Source: G020353115 sp964640125
GTDB lineage: Bacteria; Bacteroidota; Bacteroidia; Bacteroidales; VadinHA17
Direction of reading: 5' to 3'
DNA length: 64,000 bases
NCBI GenBank assembly: GCA_964640125.1
Contig: CAZXGG010000003.1
Span: 1-64,000 of the forward strand
Below the pieces are notes generated by a model. It had not been told where the DNA came from. It did no database searches and was given only the letters and a program-made list of their open reading frames with translations. The translations under genes and the position numbers were made by a program. Below, one piece after another: positions 1 through 9,270 of this stretch. The number at the start of each line of letters is the position of its first letter. Within the stretch, counting starts at the first letter, position 1.

Positions 1-903
1 ATTCAGGTTACCGTCTTCATAAATCCGTTCACCAAACCGGAAAGTTATGGTATCGCCTTTGTACCCCGAGAGTTTAATTTGGTAGGTTCCGGTAAAATTA
101 ACACCCATATCCACCACATAAATACCCTGTTCAGGGGATGAAATGCCAACCGGTGATATTTCCTGTGTGATTTGAACGGGAGGGAAGAATGCTTTTCTCA
201 GCACCTCGCCCGGACTTTTCCCTGTTTTTACTGCCTTCCATGAATTGTCGTTAAAACCCGGTTTGTCCCACCCTTCTATCTCCCTGCGTGCATCGTAAAC
301 TACGCCCAGATAGACATCGTTTTTCAGGATCGGTCCGAATCTGTATTTCCAGGAAGAGTCAGTGACAATCTCTTCCTGTTTCCCGTTCTTATAATGAATG
401 ATCAGTTTTGCAATAAATGCAGGTTTTCCTACAGTAAGATCTTCGCGTAAATTTCTTCTCCCCCATTTTCGCAGAGGAAGCGGGTTATAAAAACCATTCC
501 CGAGTGATACACCTAGACAATTAACTCCAGCATTCAGAAGGGATGTTACATCATATTCAGCATAATATATTCTTTTGCTGAAATCGGTCCACGCAGGATC
601 GAGTACGTTTTCCCCAACTGGCATTCCATTTATTGAAGACTTGTAATAGCCGGCGGCGGTAATGAATAATTCAGCATGGTCAATATGATCTTTTGATTGG
701 AATTCTTTACGAAAAAGGGGTGCCGGGTTATCGAGATAGAACAATGAATCAGCAGCGGGTAATTCCCTCTGGTCCTGGATCCAACTCGCTGTAGGATATT
801 TATCAAAACCTTCTTCTATTTTTTCCTGGTGTCTGGTACAGGCAATTAAAGAAGAGAGAATGATAACAACATATAATGCATTGTGCGGTTTGAGTAGTCC
901 CAT
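1..903 (-). CDS. Alpha-L-rhamnosidase (GH78), N-terminal part, cut by window edge
   Basis: The open frame runs without a stop from an ATG at 903 to the window edge (301 codons), so only the N-terminus is visible. It starts with a lipoprotein signal (hydrophobic stretch ending LSSLIAC), so the enzyme is probably lipid-anchored. Residues 60-190 resemble the rhamnosidase N-terminal beta-sandwich (ITAAGYYKSSINGMPVG, LDPAWTDFSKRIYYAEYDVT). The last residues (VDMGVNFTGTYQIKLSG, then FRFGERIYEDG) match the next GH78 accessory domain. The catalytic (alpha/alpha)6 barrel lies outside the window. GH78 enzymes release terminal L-rhamnose from plant, algal or microbial glycans. A second GH78 gene lies at 19772-22168. 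Confidence 0.85.
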   Translation of the reverse strand, partial: MGLLKPHNALYVVIILSSLIACTRHQEKIEEGFDKYPTASWIQDQRELPAADSLFYLDNPAPLFRKEFQSKDHIDHAELFITAAGYYKSSINGMPVGENVLDPAWTDFSKRIYYAEYDVTSLLNAGVNCLGVSLGNGFYNPLPLRKWGRRNLREDLTVGKPAFIAKLIIHYKNGKQEEIVTDSSWKYRFGPILKNDVYLGVVYDARREIEGWDKPGFNDNSWKAVKTGKSPGEVLRKAFFPPVQITQEISPVGISSPEQGIYVVDMGVNFTGTYQIKLSGYKGDTITFRFGERIYEDGNLN

Positions 904-1137
904 TATTTGCAAGTTATAGAATAAATCGGATTATTAAAAAAGAGTGAAAGGCTTTTGATACGCTAAAGTTAGCAACCTTTCCCTGGTAAAAAAATGCAGC
1001 AGATCAGTAGCCACGTAGTGGCGCCATGTTTTTAGTTGGCAGAGTAACCAAAAAGGCGGTCCAACTGCGTGGTTATTCAAAAGGAAACTGCTTCCTGGAT
1101 CGTAAGGCACCAGGCTTCAAATAGAAAAGAATTTTTT

Positions 1138-1172
1138 AACTGAAAACCGAAAACCAGAAACTAGAAACAGCA
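1138..1172. repeat. 7-bp periodic repeat, five units
   Basis: Units read AACTGAA, AACCGAA, AACCAGA, AACTAGA, AACAGCA. The AAC core recurs every 7 bp while the rest varies. The same period is seen at 19735, 30840, 47561, 50592, 50634, 51414, 57480, 57737 and 63863. Confidence 0.7.
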
Positions 1173-1233
1173 ATTTCCTGGAAATTGCTCCCATGGGCCG
1201 GAAAACAGAGGATTGAATTTGTGCAATGAACCT

Positions 1234-1287
1234 ACTCGTACCACGAACTGCCAGCCACGCAGATCAACACCCAGTCGTAGTACGAGT
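1234..1287. repeat. Inverted repeat at the operon end (possible terminator)
   Basis: The arms CTCGTACCACGA (1235-1246) and TCGTAGTACGAG (1275-1286) pair with one mismatch, plus one more A-T pair outside, around a 28-base loop. It sits two bases beyond the stop codon of the 1290-3026 gene, so it could form a 3' hairpin on the operon mRNA. No U-tract follows, so classical intrinsic termination is doubtful. Confidence 0.5.
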
Positions 1288-1289
1288 TA

Positions 1290-3026
1290 TTATTCAACGG
1301 TAAAGCTACATTCTCCCTGCACCACCTCTCCGTCACCGGATACGCCGCGGACAATGACCACATACTGTCCCTGATTGTCGGGAGAGAAGAAGTCAAAACT
1401 GGCTGGCTCACCGTCAGAAACAGTAATATCCGGAGCCCATAAGAGGCAATTCCGGAAATCGGGAGTTCTCTCATCACCAGGATCCTTTTCGTAACCGGGA
1501 AAAGCAACATCCTCCAGGGATTCACACGTTTTGAACGGGAAGAAAAACGAATTTCCGGGCAGGTCCACCCCTGCCCTGTCGCCCCGATTGGTAATGATGC
1601 TGAGGATACCGCCATAACGCTGATCTCCCCTGATATAGACCCAGTTGATAATATCAATGTGGGATACTTTTTCCGGGGCAAGGGACAACACCTTGTCGAT
1701 ATTAAAAACGGGAACAAAATCAAGAAGAACAAGGGGTTCATACAACGCCAGGTCAGGATGCTCACCGATGATCCGAAAGTAAGGTTTACCTTTCTCTTTC
1801 CGGACAATGACATTCTTGATCAGCTCATAGAAAAATTCCTGCAGGGTAGGAAGTGCCACATAATCTGATGGTTTAAATCGTACTGTGGGATATCCGTAGA
1901 AACTGTAGTCTGGTTTATCCACCGTTCTTACCGTATCATCTACACCCGGTGACGTAAGAAAAAGAGTGTTTATCCGTGCAGCAAACAGTACCTCCTCTGC
2001 AGTTCTTTTATCCATGAACTTTGGTTGGGAAGCTCCGGTTTCATTACTGACAAACGCAGCGGAGTAATCATCATCCAGCGTGAATTTTACGGTGCGGTCG
2101 TTTTCGCTTTCAACACAGAACAGAACATCCTTTGATCTGGCATGGTCAGGCAAAGCGATCCGGAAATTGCCTGTCTCATCAGTCATAAAACCATAATAAT
2201 CGGTAACGTCACCCAATAACGTCATGTGAACCCTTGAAAAGGGAAGCGGTTGGTCTCCATCGCTTGAAGTGATGTTACCGGACAGGGATAAACCCCTTGT
2301 TTCGGGGTAATACATAATTGTATCAGGCAGTTCCGCTTCCCTGAAAGAGGGAGAGATCAATTCAGGAACGGTGGTATCGCAGTGCCCCTTTCTTACCACG
2401 GTCAGACAGTACCCTTCGGGTGAACTGCTGCTCCCTTCCGGAAGGGAAATGGTCACACTGATCTTCTCCCGTGTTCCATACCTTGTTTTGTCTGTAGTGC
2501 ATACTACCCTGTTTTTGCTGTCTGATGTGCTTTCCTGAACAGATAAAAATTCATCACCACTTTTTACCCTCATTTGATTCATCCAGCCTGTGCCGGGATT
2601 GATGATCACCACCGATTTATGAAAGTACCCTTCCGGAGGATAATTTCGCATCCATTTGGTATAGGCTCTGAGAGAATAGGTTCCGGTTGTTGTATTGGGT
2701 GGTATGGTAAGTGATCCCCAGGTGCCTTCGGGTTGTAATTCATATTTACCCCGGGCAATGGCCCGGTTGAACTCACCGATCAGTTCGACGTAAAGAACCT
2801 TACTCCAGTTTGCCTGCTTTAGCTGGGGTTTGCTGAGGTTATACGCCCTGAAGAAAATTTTTTCACCCGATGCATAGATATCCCTGTTGGTGAATAGGTG
2901 AAATTTTCCCCTGTAGAAATCTGATCGGAGCATTTCAGATTCTGTTGAATGGTCCTGTGCCTCCAGATCCGGTGATATCTGGATGATCAAAACAGCAAGT
3001 AGCAGGTATGGTATATATCTTTTCAC
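1290..3026 (-). CDS. Exported MG2 (macroglobulin)-like domain protein
   Basis: A 578-aa secreted protein with an N-terminal signal peptide (MKRYIPYLLLAVLIIQ, then cleavage near EAQ). Residues 40-150 look like an alpha-2-macroglobulin MG2 beta-sandwich (FTNRDIYASGEKIFFRAY, then TTTGTYSLRAYTKWMRN). Residues 245-300 resemble a carboxypeptidase-regulatory-like fold (LSLSGNITSSDGDQPLPFSR). Proteins of this kind commonly sit beside STN TonB receptors and DUF4249 lipoproteins in Bacteroidota; their exact role is unknown. It is the last gene of the minus-strand operon, 12 bases after the DUF4249 stop. The start is GTG, because no ATG fits the signal peptide. Confidence 0.7.
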   Translation of the reverse strand: MKRYIPYLLLAVLIIQISPDLEAQDHSTESEMLRSDFYRGKFHLFTNRDIYASGEKIFFRAYNLSKPQLKQANWSKVLYVELIGEFNRAIARGKYELQPEGTWGSLTIPPNTTTGTYSLRAYTKWMRNYPPEGYFHKSVVIINPGTGWMNQMRVKSGDEFLSVQESTSDSKNRVVCTTDKTRYGTREKISVTISLPEGSSSSPEGYCLTVVRKGHCDTTVPELISPSFREAELPDTIMYYPETRGLSLSGNITSSDGDQPLPFSRVHMTLLGDVTDYYGFMTDETGNFRIALPDHARSKDVLFCVESENDRTVKFTLDDDYSAAFVSNETGASQPKFMDKRTAEEVLFAARINTLFLTSPGVDDTVRTVDKPDYSFYGYPTVRFKPSDYVALPTLQEFFYELIKNVIVRKEKGKPYFRIIGEHPDLALYEPLVLLDFVPVFNIDKVLSLAPEKVSHIDIINWVYIRGDQRYGGILSIITNRGDRAGVDLPGNSFFFPFKTCESLEDVAFPGYEKDPGDERTPDFRNCLLWAPDITVSDGEPASFDFFSPDNQGQYVVIVRGVSGDGEVVQGECSFTVE

Positions 3027-3038
3027 AGGTGCTGCTTT

Positions 3039-4199
3039 TTATTTCCAGAAAGAAGGTTGGGTAGTGGTACCTCCACCCTCCCTGCAATCGAAGCAGATGC
3101 CGTCACCGATACCGTAGGGCGAGCCCTCTCCCATTGGGCTAACGGAGATCATGTATATTGGATAGGGTCCATAAAGGGTGTTCAGTTGATACACTGTGAT
3201 CGTATCGAGGCGGCAACCATGTCCAGGGTAATCAAAAGCAAACTGTTCGTCGACAAAGATCCGTTTTTCCGTAACGGATGAAACGTTAAAATATCCCAGG
3301 ACACGCTCTTCCGGATCATTGATATTGTAAATATTACTCGTTACCTGGGGCGGTTGTGTCTCGTACAAACCTCCGGTTTCCTGGCTTTGTGTTTTGAGGT
3401 TAAGCCAGTAATTAAACGCTTCATCACTCATGGAATATTGTCTGATCAGGAGGCTGTATTTAATTCTCAGCCGGGTGCTTCGATTGGAAACGTAATGCAA
3501 CGGGAATTTTTTAATCTTGTTGGTGGTTGAATTTTCTGTATTCGCCATAAATATTGTGGAGATCTTTTCAGTGCTCCAGCAACGGTAGAATTGCATGGGA
3601 TTGCTCATGGTGTGAAGATCTCCGTCGAAGTAATACTGGATGGGATAAACCGCCCAATATTCCCATGTTTCCATTAGTTCCCAGCGGAACTTCCTGTCAA
3701 TGTCATCGCCGGGCTCAACATCGACAAAGAATTGAATGCCCTTCATCGGGAGGTCAGGGTCATCGGTTTCGTGGGTTTCGATCTCATAGTAAACACTATC
3801 GATTGGAGGGCAGTCCGCGGCAAGCATATCGTAGTCGGATTCGTACACATTTCCATTCGAGGTTATTACACGAACTTTATACTGGACTCCCGGTGAAAGA
3901 TCCTCCTGTAGCATCCATCGGCTGTATACTCCCCCCCACATGCTTCCGTTAAATTGGAAGATATTCCCCTGGTCATCAACCACTTCAACATGACAACCAG
4001 ATTCCGGGATAAAATGAGGATTGTTGTAAGGGGAAGAGCGTGATATGTTAATGTGCTGATACCCTTCCCGATCGATCAGCTGTCCCTCAATGACAAGCAA
4101 CTCCTGATTTTCATCGATAGTTGGGATAAACGGGTCAATGCATCCCGCGACAACGATGAGGCATAACCCCATAACCCGAAGTATATTATTCACTTGCAT
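3039..4199 (-). CDS. DUF4249 family lipoprotein
   Basis: A 386-aa protein with a lipoprotein signal (VMGLCLIVVAGC, lipid Cys at about residue 19) followed by CIDPFIPTIDENQELLVIEG, the typical opening of DUF4249 proteins. The body is rich in beta-strands with aromatic residues and probably lies on the periplasmic or outer-membrane surface. DUF4249 genes regularly follow STN/TonB receptor genes in Bacteroidota, suggesting a partner role in uptake or export, not shown biochemically. Its ATG lies inside the end of the receptor gene (14-bp overlap), so the two are probably translationally coupled. Confidence 0.85.
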   Translation of the reverse strand: MQVNNILRVMGLCLIVVAGCIDPFIPTIDENQELLVIEGQLIDREGYQHINISRSSPYNNPHFIPESGCHVEVVDDQGNIFQFNGSMWGGVYSRWMLQEDLSPGVQYKVRVITSNGNVYESDYDMLAADCPPIDSVYYEIETHETDDPDLPMKGIQFFVDVEPGDDIDRKFRWELMETWEYWAVYPIQYYFDGDLHTMSNPMQFYRCWSTEKISTIFMANTENSTTNKIKKFPLHYVSNRSTRLRIKYSLLIRQYSMSDEAFNYWLNLKTQSQETGGLYETQPPQVTSNIYNINDPEERVLGYFNVSSVTEKRIFVDEQFAFDYPGHGCRLDTITVYQLNTLYGPYPIYMISVSPMGEGSPYGIGDGICFDCREGGGTTTQPSFWK

Positions 4200-6948
4200 A
4201 ATTCCCCAGTTTAAAGATCCATGAAAGGGTTACTATTCTTGTTCCGAAGATGGACATTTTATACCCGTTGATTTTTCCTTCTTCAGTTTTAAAATAGACT
4301 GAATAGGCATTTCTGCGACCGGTCAGGTTATAGACATTCAGCATCCAGTAGCTGTGTATTTTCTTCCTGACTTTGAGGTTTCCCTCCAGGTTCGCTGACA
4401 GATCTATTCTGAAATAATCAGGTATCCGGTATTTGTTCCGTGATGAATAGTTCACGTACTGCTGACCATTCAAATAGTAGATCGAAACGGGATAGGTTAC
4501 GGGTCTGCCGGTACTGTATACCAGGTTCGATGAAAGACTCAATCTCCGGGTAATCCTGTAATTCAGCGTAGCGTCAAGGGCATGGGGTTTATCGTAGTTT
4601 GCCGGATAGGTCATGCCGTTGTTGATTCGATCCCAGGCATCCTTCCCATCGACGGTGATGTGTGACCGTGAGTAGCAGTAGGAGATCCAGCCGTTGATTT
4701 TTCCTGCATTCTTCTCCAGCATCAGTTCAACACCCCATGCTTTCTGGTTTCCCTGCAAAACTGCTTCTTCAATGCTGGGATTCATGATAAAGTCAGCTCC
4801 GTCCTTGTATTCAACAATCCGGTGTATTTTTTTGTAATAGGCTTCGGCAGATGTTCTGATCCCGGCAAGGGTAAAATCCTTATAAAAGCCGGCAGAAAAC
4901 TGATCGCAATAGGGAGGAGTGATATGGTAATCACACAGTTTCCACTGGTCAGTTGGTGAAATGGCAATGGTATTGCTCAGCATGAACAGGTATTGCCTGA
5001 TCCGGTTGTAGGATAGTTTCACAGAACTGTTGGTTCCCGTGCTGATATTAAATGCTGCCCTGAGTTCCGGTCCGGAATAGCGTTTAACGGTTTCTCCGGT
5101 TGAAAACCGCAGAGTATCCTTGATCGTAGCAACATCTTTTGGCCCTTCAGGGTAGTAATCATATACCGTTTCTGGTCCCAGCAGATTAAACAATCCGTAC
5201 CGGATACCTCCGGAGAAGGTAAGCCAGGGTCGCAGCATGATTTTATCTCCAATGTAAACAGCTGTTTCAACTCCGGTTTCCTTTCCCAGTGAAACAGGCA
5301 TCCTGTTGGATTCCGGCCCGGATGGAATGACATCACCCCGGTTCAGATCGTAAAAAATGGAGCTGCCCCCGATCGAGAAGGTATGTTTCTGTCCGTATAC
5401 CCAGGTCAGGTCAGATGTCAGTTCATAATGTCCGATCCGGTACTCATGCCGGTAAGCTGAAAAAGGAAACTCATCGTTGGTTGTCCTGAATGAGTAATTG
5501 CTGGCAACCGCTGCAAAATTGGCTGTAATGGAGGATGAGATGGTATGCCGCCAGGTAATTGAGCCTCCTGAATTTGAATAATCATACCGGTTCAGGTCTG
5601 CCAGCCGGAAGTAATCGGAAGTATAATGTCCGAATATTTTGATCAGGTTCTTTTCGTTGTGTTCCACATTGATGTTCCCGGCGATATCATAGAATGATGC
5701 CCTGCTATTACGGATCTCAGGATCTTCCAGTTTCGAGAGCAGCCAGTCGGAATAGGTGGAACGGGCACTCAACACAAAGGAGGTGTGTTCCTTTTTAATG
5801 GGGCCTTCGATTGCAACATGACCGGTGATGGGGCTGATCCCTCCCCTGGCAGTAAATGAATTCTTGTTACCCTGCCGGGTGGTGATATCGAAAATCGAGG
5901 CAAGCCGGCCACCGTACTGCACCGGTATATTGGCCTTGTAAATACTGAAGTCCTTCACAATATCCGGACTGAACGCAGAAAACAGACCGAACAGGTGTGA
6001 TGTGTTGTATACAGGAACCTTGTTGATGTAAAACAAGTTCTGGTCGGCTGAGGAACCCCGGACATTAAAACCGCTTGAACCCTCTCCCACCGTTTGAATT
6101 CCCGGTAACATCTGGGCAACCTTCAACAGATCCTTTTCCCCCAGGACCAGGGGTATTTCCTTAATGGTTTTCATATCCAGCCGTTCAAAACCCATTTGCA
6201 TGCCACGAACATTATCAAACCGGTCTGCTGTGACGGTCACTTCATTGATCGGAATGAGCTCACTCTCCATGCTGATGTTCAGCTGTCCGTCGGAGAAAAC
6301 CTCCAGGAAATAACGAACCTCTTTCATCCCCACACTGCTAACCTGGACTTCGTGTTTTCCAAAAGGCAGCACAAGGTGGAATCGCCCATCAACATCGGTA
6401 ATTGTTCCCGTTTGCATCCCGGGAAGATAAACGGTAGCCCCCACTAGCGATTCACGGTTCTCTTTATCCCATATTTTCCCATTAATAAATGCCGGTTTGC
6501 CTGATGGATTATTCTTCGCATCACCAATGGTAAGCGTTTCGATCACTTCTGCCTCCCTTCCCCCGAAATAGGTCAGCCTGGCATCGTACTGTTCCTGAGG
6601 ACCGGCTTCCTGATCAGAACCCGGTTCTTCAGGCAGGATATCAACGAGAATTTCCGGAGTGATAAAAACATTCCTTCCTTCATCAATATGAATATAAAGA
6701 TCCTTTCCGGCAAGGTTATCCTGTAAAACCCTGGTCAACGACAGGCTATCTCCCTGTGCCGTTATCCTGACTCCTGCGGTCCACCCGGTTTTGTAAAAGA
6801 AACGTGCTCCGGTAATCTCTTCCACATCCCTGACAAATTGGTCAAACGGAACGTTCCGGTATTCCCCCGAAAAGAAAATGTCGGTACACACCGCCTGAAC
6901 AGTGAAAAGAAAACATAAAAACAGTCCGATGATTCCCTTTTTAATCAT
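4186..6948 (-). CDS. TonB-dependent receptor with STN and CarboxypepD_reg-like domains
   Basis: About 920 aa. After a signal peptide comes an STN domain (FSGEYRNVPFDQFVRDVEEI, about residues 25-105), as in FecA-type transducers. A carboxypeptidase-regulatory-like domain follows (INGKIWDKENRESLVGATVY, about 155-235), then a plug (EKDLLKVAQMLPGIQTVGEG, FNVRGSSADQNLFYINKVPV) and a 22-strand-type barrel ending in an aromatic region. It acts in the outer membrane; the substrate cannot be told. An STN domain can signal to an anti-sigma factor, but no FecR or ECF sigma gene is adjacent. I use the ATG at 6948, which overlaps the upstream stop codon; a TTG at 6981 is possible but leads poorly into the signal peptide. 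Confidence 0.85.
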   Translation of the reverse strand: MIKKGIIGLFLCFLFTVQAVCTDIFFSGEYRNVPFDQFVRDVEEITGARFFYKTGWTAGVRITAQGDSLSLTRVLQDNLAGKDLYIHIDEGRNVFITPEILVDILPEEPGSDQEAGPQEQYDARLTYFGGREAEVIETLTIGDAKNNPSGKPAFINGKIWDKENRESLVGATVYLPGMQTGTITDVDGRFHLVLPFGKHEVQVSSVGMKEVRYFLEVFSDGQLNISMESELIPINEVTVTADRFDNVRGMQMGFERLDMKTIKEIPLVLGEKDLLKVAQMLPGIQTVGEGSSGFNVRGSSADQNLFYINKVPVYNTSHLFGLFSAFSPDIVKDFSIYKANIPVQYGGRLASIFDITTRQGNKNSFTARGGISPITGHVAIEGPIKKEHTSFVLSARSTYSDWLLSKLEDPEIRNSRASFYDIAGNINVEHNEKNLIKIFGHYTSDYFRLADLNRYDYSNSGGSITWRHTISSSITANFAAVASNYSFRTTNDEFPFSAYRHEYRIGHYELTSDLTWVYGQKHTFSIGGSSIFYDLNRGDVIPSGPESNRMPVSLGKETGVETAVYIGDKIMLRPWLTFSGGIRYGLFNLLGPETVYDYYPEGPKDVATIKDTLRFSTGETVKRYSGPELRAAFNISTGTNSSVKLSYNRIRQYLFMLSNTIAISPTDQWKLCDYHITPPYCDQFSAGFYKDFTLAGIRTSAEAYYKKIHRIVEYKDGADFIMNPSIEEAVLQGNQKAWGVELMLEKNAGKINGWISYCYSRSHITVDGKDAWDRINNGMTYPANYDKPHALDATLNYRITRRLSLSSNLVYSTGRPVTYPVSIYYLNGQQYVNYSSRNKYRIPDYFRIDLSANLEGNLKVRKKIHSYWMLNVYNLTGRRNAYSVYFKTEEGKINGYKMSIFGTRIVTLSWIFKLGNYASE

Positions 6949-7678
6949 TACCGGGTTGAATGATCTGGTCACAGAAAACAATTAGCTGTTGCATCACGTT
7001 ATCCGGTGCTTCTTTTAACCAGATATGGTTCTTTCTGATGTATTGGTTGATCTCCTTTTTATATTCTTCAGGAAACACCTTCAGGAACGATCTTTTTGTC
7101 AGGAATGGAAACAGTTGATCATCGATGAGGAGGTATCTCTTCTTTTTTGAACTGGTGAAGCTATAGACATTCCAGGAAGATGTTGGATTGTGTTCAAACT
7201 CTTTTGTCCATGTGTACAGGCAGGATAAATTGCCCGATTCAATAACCTGGAATATTTTTGTGCCGGTCTCAGTGAAGGAATACCTCCGGAACAGTTTCCC
7301 TTCCAGTTCATACTCGTCGACAATTTCATAGTTGATGATGATCTGTTCTGTCCCCCCTGACAGAAACGTATGATTCAATATTAATTGCTGATTGCAGATA
7401 TCGTATTTAAAAAGCAAATCCTGATAATAATGGCCATTGATGACTGCATAGCCGGTGTAAAACCGGTTTTCACCCAGGAAAGGATGCCCGTGGGCACGGG
7501 CGTACGGATAGAGATACCTGATCCCATTGACCAGGTTGTAATCGACACCATAGGCCCGGTCAAAATAATCTTCCCATTCATTAAAAACAGCAACCCGATC
7601 AGGCTGACCCTGAGCCGGTAACGAACCCGGTAAAGCGGTCACAAACAATAAAAGCAGGGCGATTCGATAGTGATACAT
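6941..7678 (-). CDS. Exported protein of unknown function (GLPGLI-like size, not assigned)
   Basis: A 245-aa protein with a signal peptide (MYHYRIALLLLFVTALPGSL, cleavage near PAQG). I do not recognise a named family. The mature part is rich in Tyr, Phe and charged residues, with a C-terminal region (EYKKEINQYIRKNHIWLKEA) that looks helical. It is the first gene of the four-gene minus-strand operon with the STN receptor; its stop overlaps the receptor ATG, so it is probably a partner of that transporter. The ATG at 7678 starts the signal peptide directly; the longer frame needs a TTG at 7690. Confidence 0.65.
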   Translation of the reverse strand: MYHYRIALLLLFVTALPGSLPAQGQPDRVAVFNEWEDYFDRAYGVDYNLVNGIRYLYPYARAHGHPFLGENRFYTGYAVINGHYYQDLLFKYDICNQQLILNHTFLSGGTEQIIINYEIVDEYELEGKLFRRYSFTETGTKIFQVIESGNLSCLYTWTKEFEHNPTSSWNVYSFTSSKKKRYLLIDDQLFPFLTKRSFLKVFPEEYKKEINQYIRKNHIWLKEAPDNVMQQLIVFCDQIIQPGND

Positions 7679-7761
7679 TGGTTCAATCAAGAATATATTT
7701 TTATTCCTTCACATGCTGACCTGATACGGGGAGAAGTTCGTGTTGAAACAAAAGACTAAAA

Positions 7762-7783
7762 TTAACTGTTTTTATTCAGTTAA
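7762..7783 (-). terminator. Hairpin after the sigma-54 regulator gene
   Basis: TTAACTG (7762-7768) pairs with CAGTTAA (7777-7783) around an 8-base loop. On the minus strand it is followed by TTTTAGTCTTTTG, so it resembles a weak intrinsic terminator 40 bases after the regulator stop. It could instead be an operator for the downstream operon. Confidence 0.4.
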
Positions 7784-7823
7784 AATGTTAAAAACCTGAA
7801 AATTTCATCTGTTTGTTAGCAGG

Positions 7824-9248
7824 TTACTGCAGGTTGTGTTTCTTCATGAGCGAGTGAAAATAGGAACGCTGGATCCCGGCTTTTTTTGCGGCTTTGCTTA
7901 CGTTTCCACCGGCGTTTTTCAGTGCATCCAGCAGGAACTGCTTTTCAATTTCATCCACCGCTTCGTTTATGACATGTTGCTTGTATTCCTTGAAATCCTC
8001 CCAATTTTCAGGAAAATCATATTTCAGGTGGTCTTTTGGAAGATCGCTGAATTCTTTTGGCAGGTGTTTGGGTTCAATGATCTCTCCGTCACACAGTATG
8101 GCAACGCGTTCAACGGTATTTTTCAATTCCCTGATGTTTCCGGGCCAATGGTACTTCTCAAGGATTTCTATCGCTTCCGGAGCTAAATGTTGAGCCATGA
8201 TCTGGCTTCTGGAACGAATCCGTTGTAAGAAGGAATTTGCAAGGGTAATAATATCTTCCTTTCGTTCACGCAACGGGGGAAGATGAATGGGAATTACCTG
8301 AAGGCGGTAAAACAGATCCTCCCGAAAATTTTTTTCTTCTACCATTCGGGTCAGATCACGGTTGGAAGCCGAAATTAACCGGATATCAATATTCCGCTCG
8401 ACTGTATCGCCAACCCTGCGCAATTTGAATGTCTCGAGGACACGGAGCAGTTTGCTCTGTATTTCCAGGCTGATATTTGATATCTCATCCAGGAACAGGG
8501 TCCCTTTGTTTGCCACTTCGAAAAGACCCTGCTTGGTTGATATGGCCCCTGAAAAGGAGCCCTTGACATGCCCGAAAAGTTCGCTTTCAAGCAGTGTGGG
8601 GGTTAATGAACTGCAGTCACAGGCAATGAAGGGATGATCCTTCCGCAGGCTCCTGGTATGAATTAGATTCGCAAAGACTTCCTTGCCAGTACCGCTTTCC
8701 CCGGTGATCAGGATATTGCTGTCGGTAGGGGCAACACGGTTAACAATGGAAAACACCTGCTGCATTTTCGAACTCTCCCCAATGATACCATCAAATCCTT
8801 TATGGATAACCAGTTCCTTTTTTAAGGCGATATTTTCTTTTATCAGATCGGAATGGTCAATTACTTTTTTTATCACGATTTTCAGCTCCTCTGGAGTAAA
8901 GGGTTTACTGATATAGTCTGCAGCCCCAAGTTTTAATGCCCCAACTGCGGTTTGAACAGTTGCATATCCTGTAATGATGATCACTTCGGAAGAGACCCCT
9001 TTTGATTTAATGGTTTTCAGGATTTCCATGCCTTCAATGTCCGGAAGGACAAGGTCAAGAAGAATGACATCATAATTGCCTGACAATGCCTCAACCAGTC
9101 CGCGTTTGGCATTCTGATGAAATGTCACATCGTAATTCTCCTGTTGCAGTACCCGTTCACAACTGATCCCGACAATCGATTCATCATCAATGACCAATAT
9201 CTTTCTTTTATCTGATACCTTGTTGTTGTTATCCATTTGATCTTCCAT
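7824..9248 (-). CDS. Sigma-54-dependent response regulator (NtrC/AtoC type)
   Basis: About 474 aa. The receiver domain (residues 15-130) has the acidic pair D21-D22, phospho-acceptor D65, T93 and K115. The AAA+ domain has Walker A GESGTGKE (183-190), the sigma-54 contact loop GSFSGA (230-235, a variant of GAFTGA) and Walker B GTLFLDE. The C-terminus carries a Fis-type helix-turn-helix (GGNVSKAAKKAGIQRSYFHS). The protein should activate sigma-54 promoters when phosphorylated by the kinase encoded 22 bases upstream. The divergent HdrA/Qmo-like cluster is its likeliest target (inference). I use the ATG at 9248; the longer frame starts with TTG. Confidence 0.92.
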   Translation of the reverse strand: MEDQMDNNNKVSDKRKILVIDDESIVGISCERVLQQENYDVTFHQNAKRGLVEALSGNYDVILLDLVLPDIEGMEILKTIKSKGVSSEVIIITGYATVQTAVGALKLGAADYISKPFTPEELKIVIKKVIDHSDLIKENIALKKELVIHKGFDGIIGESSKMQQVFSIVNRVAPTDSNILITGESGTGKEVFANLIHTRSLRKDHPFIACDCSSLTPTLLESELFGHVKGSFSGAISTKQGLFEVANKGTLFLDEISNISLEIQSKLLRVLETFKLRRVGDTVERNIDIRLISASNRDLTRMVEEKNFREDLFYRLQVIPIHLPPLRERKEDIITLANSFLQRIRSRSQIMAQHLAPEAIEILEKYHWPGNIRELKNTVERVAILCDGEIIEPKHLPKEFSDLPKDHLKYDFPENWEDFKEYKQHVINEAVDEIEKQFLLDALKNAGGNVSKAAKKAGIQRSYFHSLMKKHNLQ

Positions 9249-9270
9249 TGTTCTCAATCGGTTTGTTTGA

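Larger units (their letters stand above)
904..1289. other. Intergenic spacer with short repeats
   Basis: No convincing gene is seen in these 386 bases. The spacer holds a five-unit 7-bp repeat (1138-1172) and a long inverted repeat next to the stop codon of the MG2-protein gene (1234-1287). The left end carries the upstream region of the GH78 gene, but no clear TAnnTTTG box was found there. Confidence 0.6.
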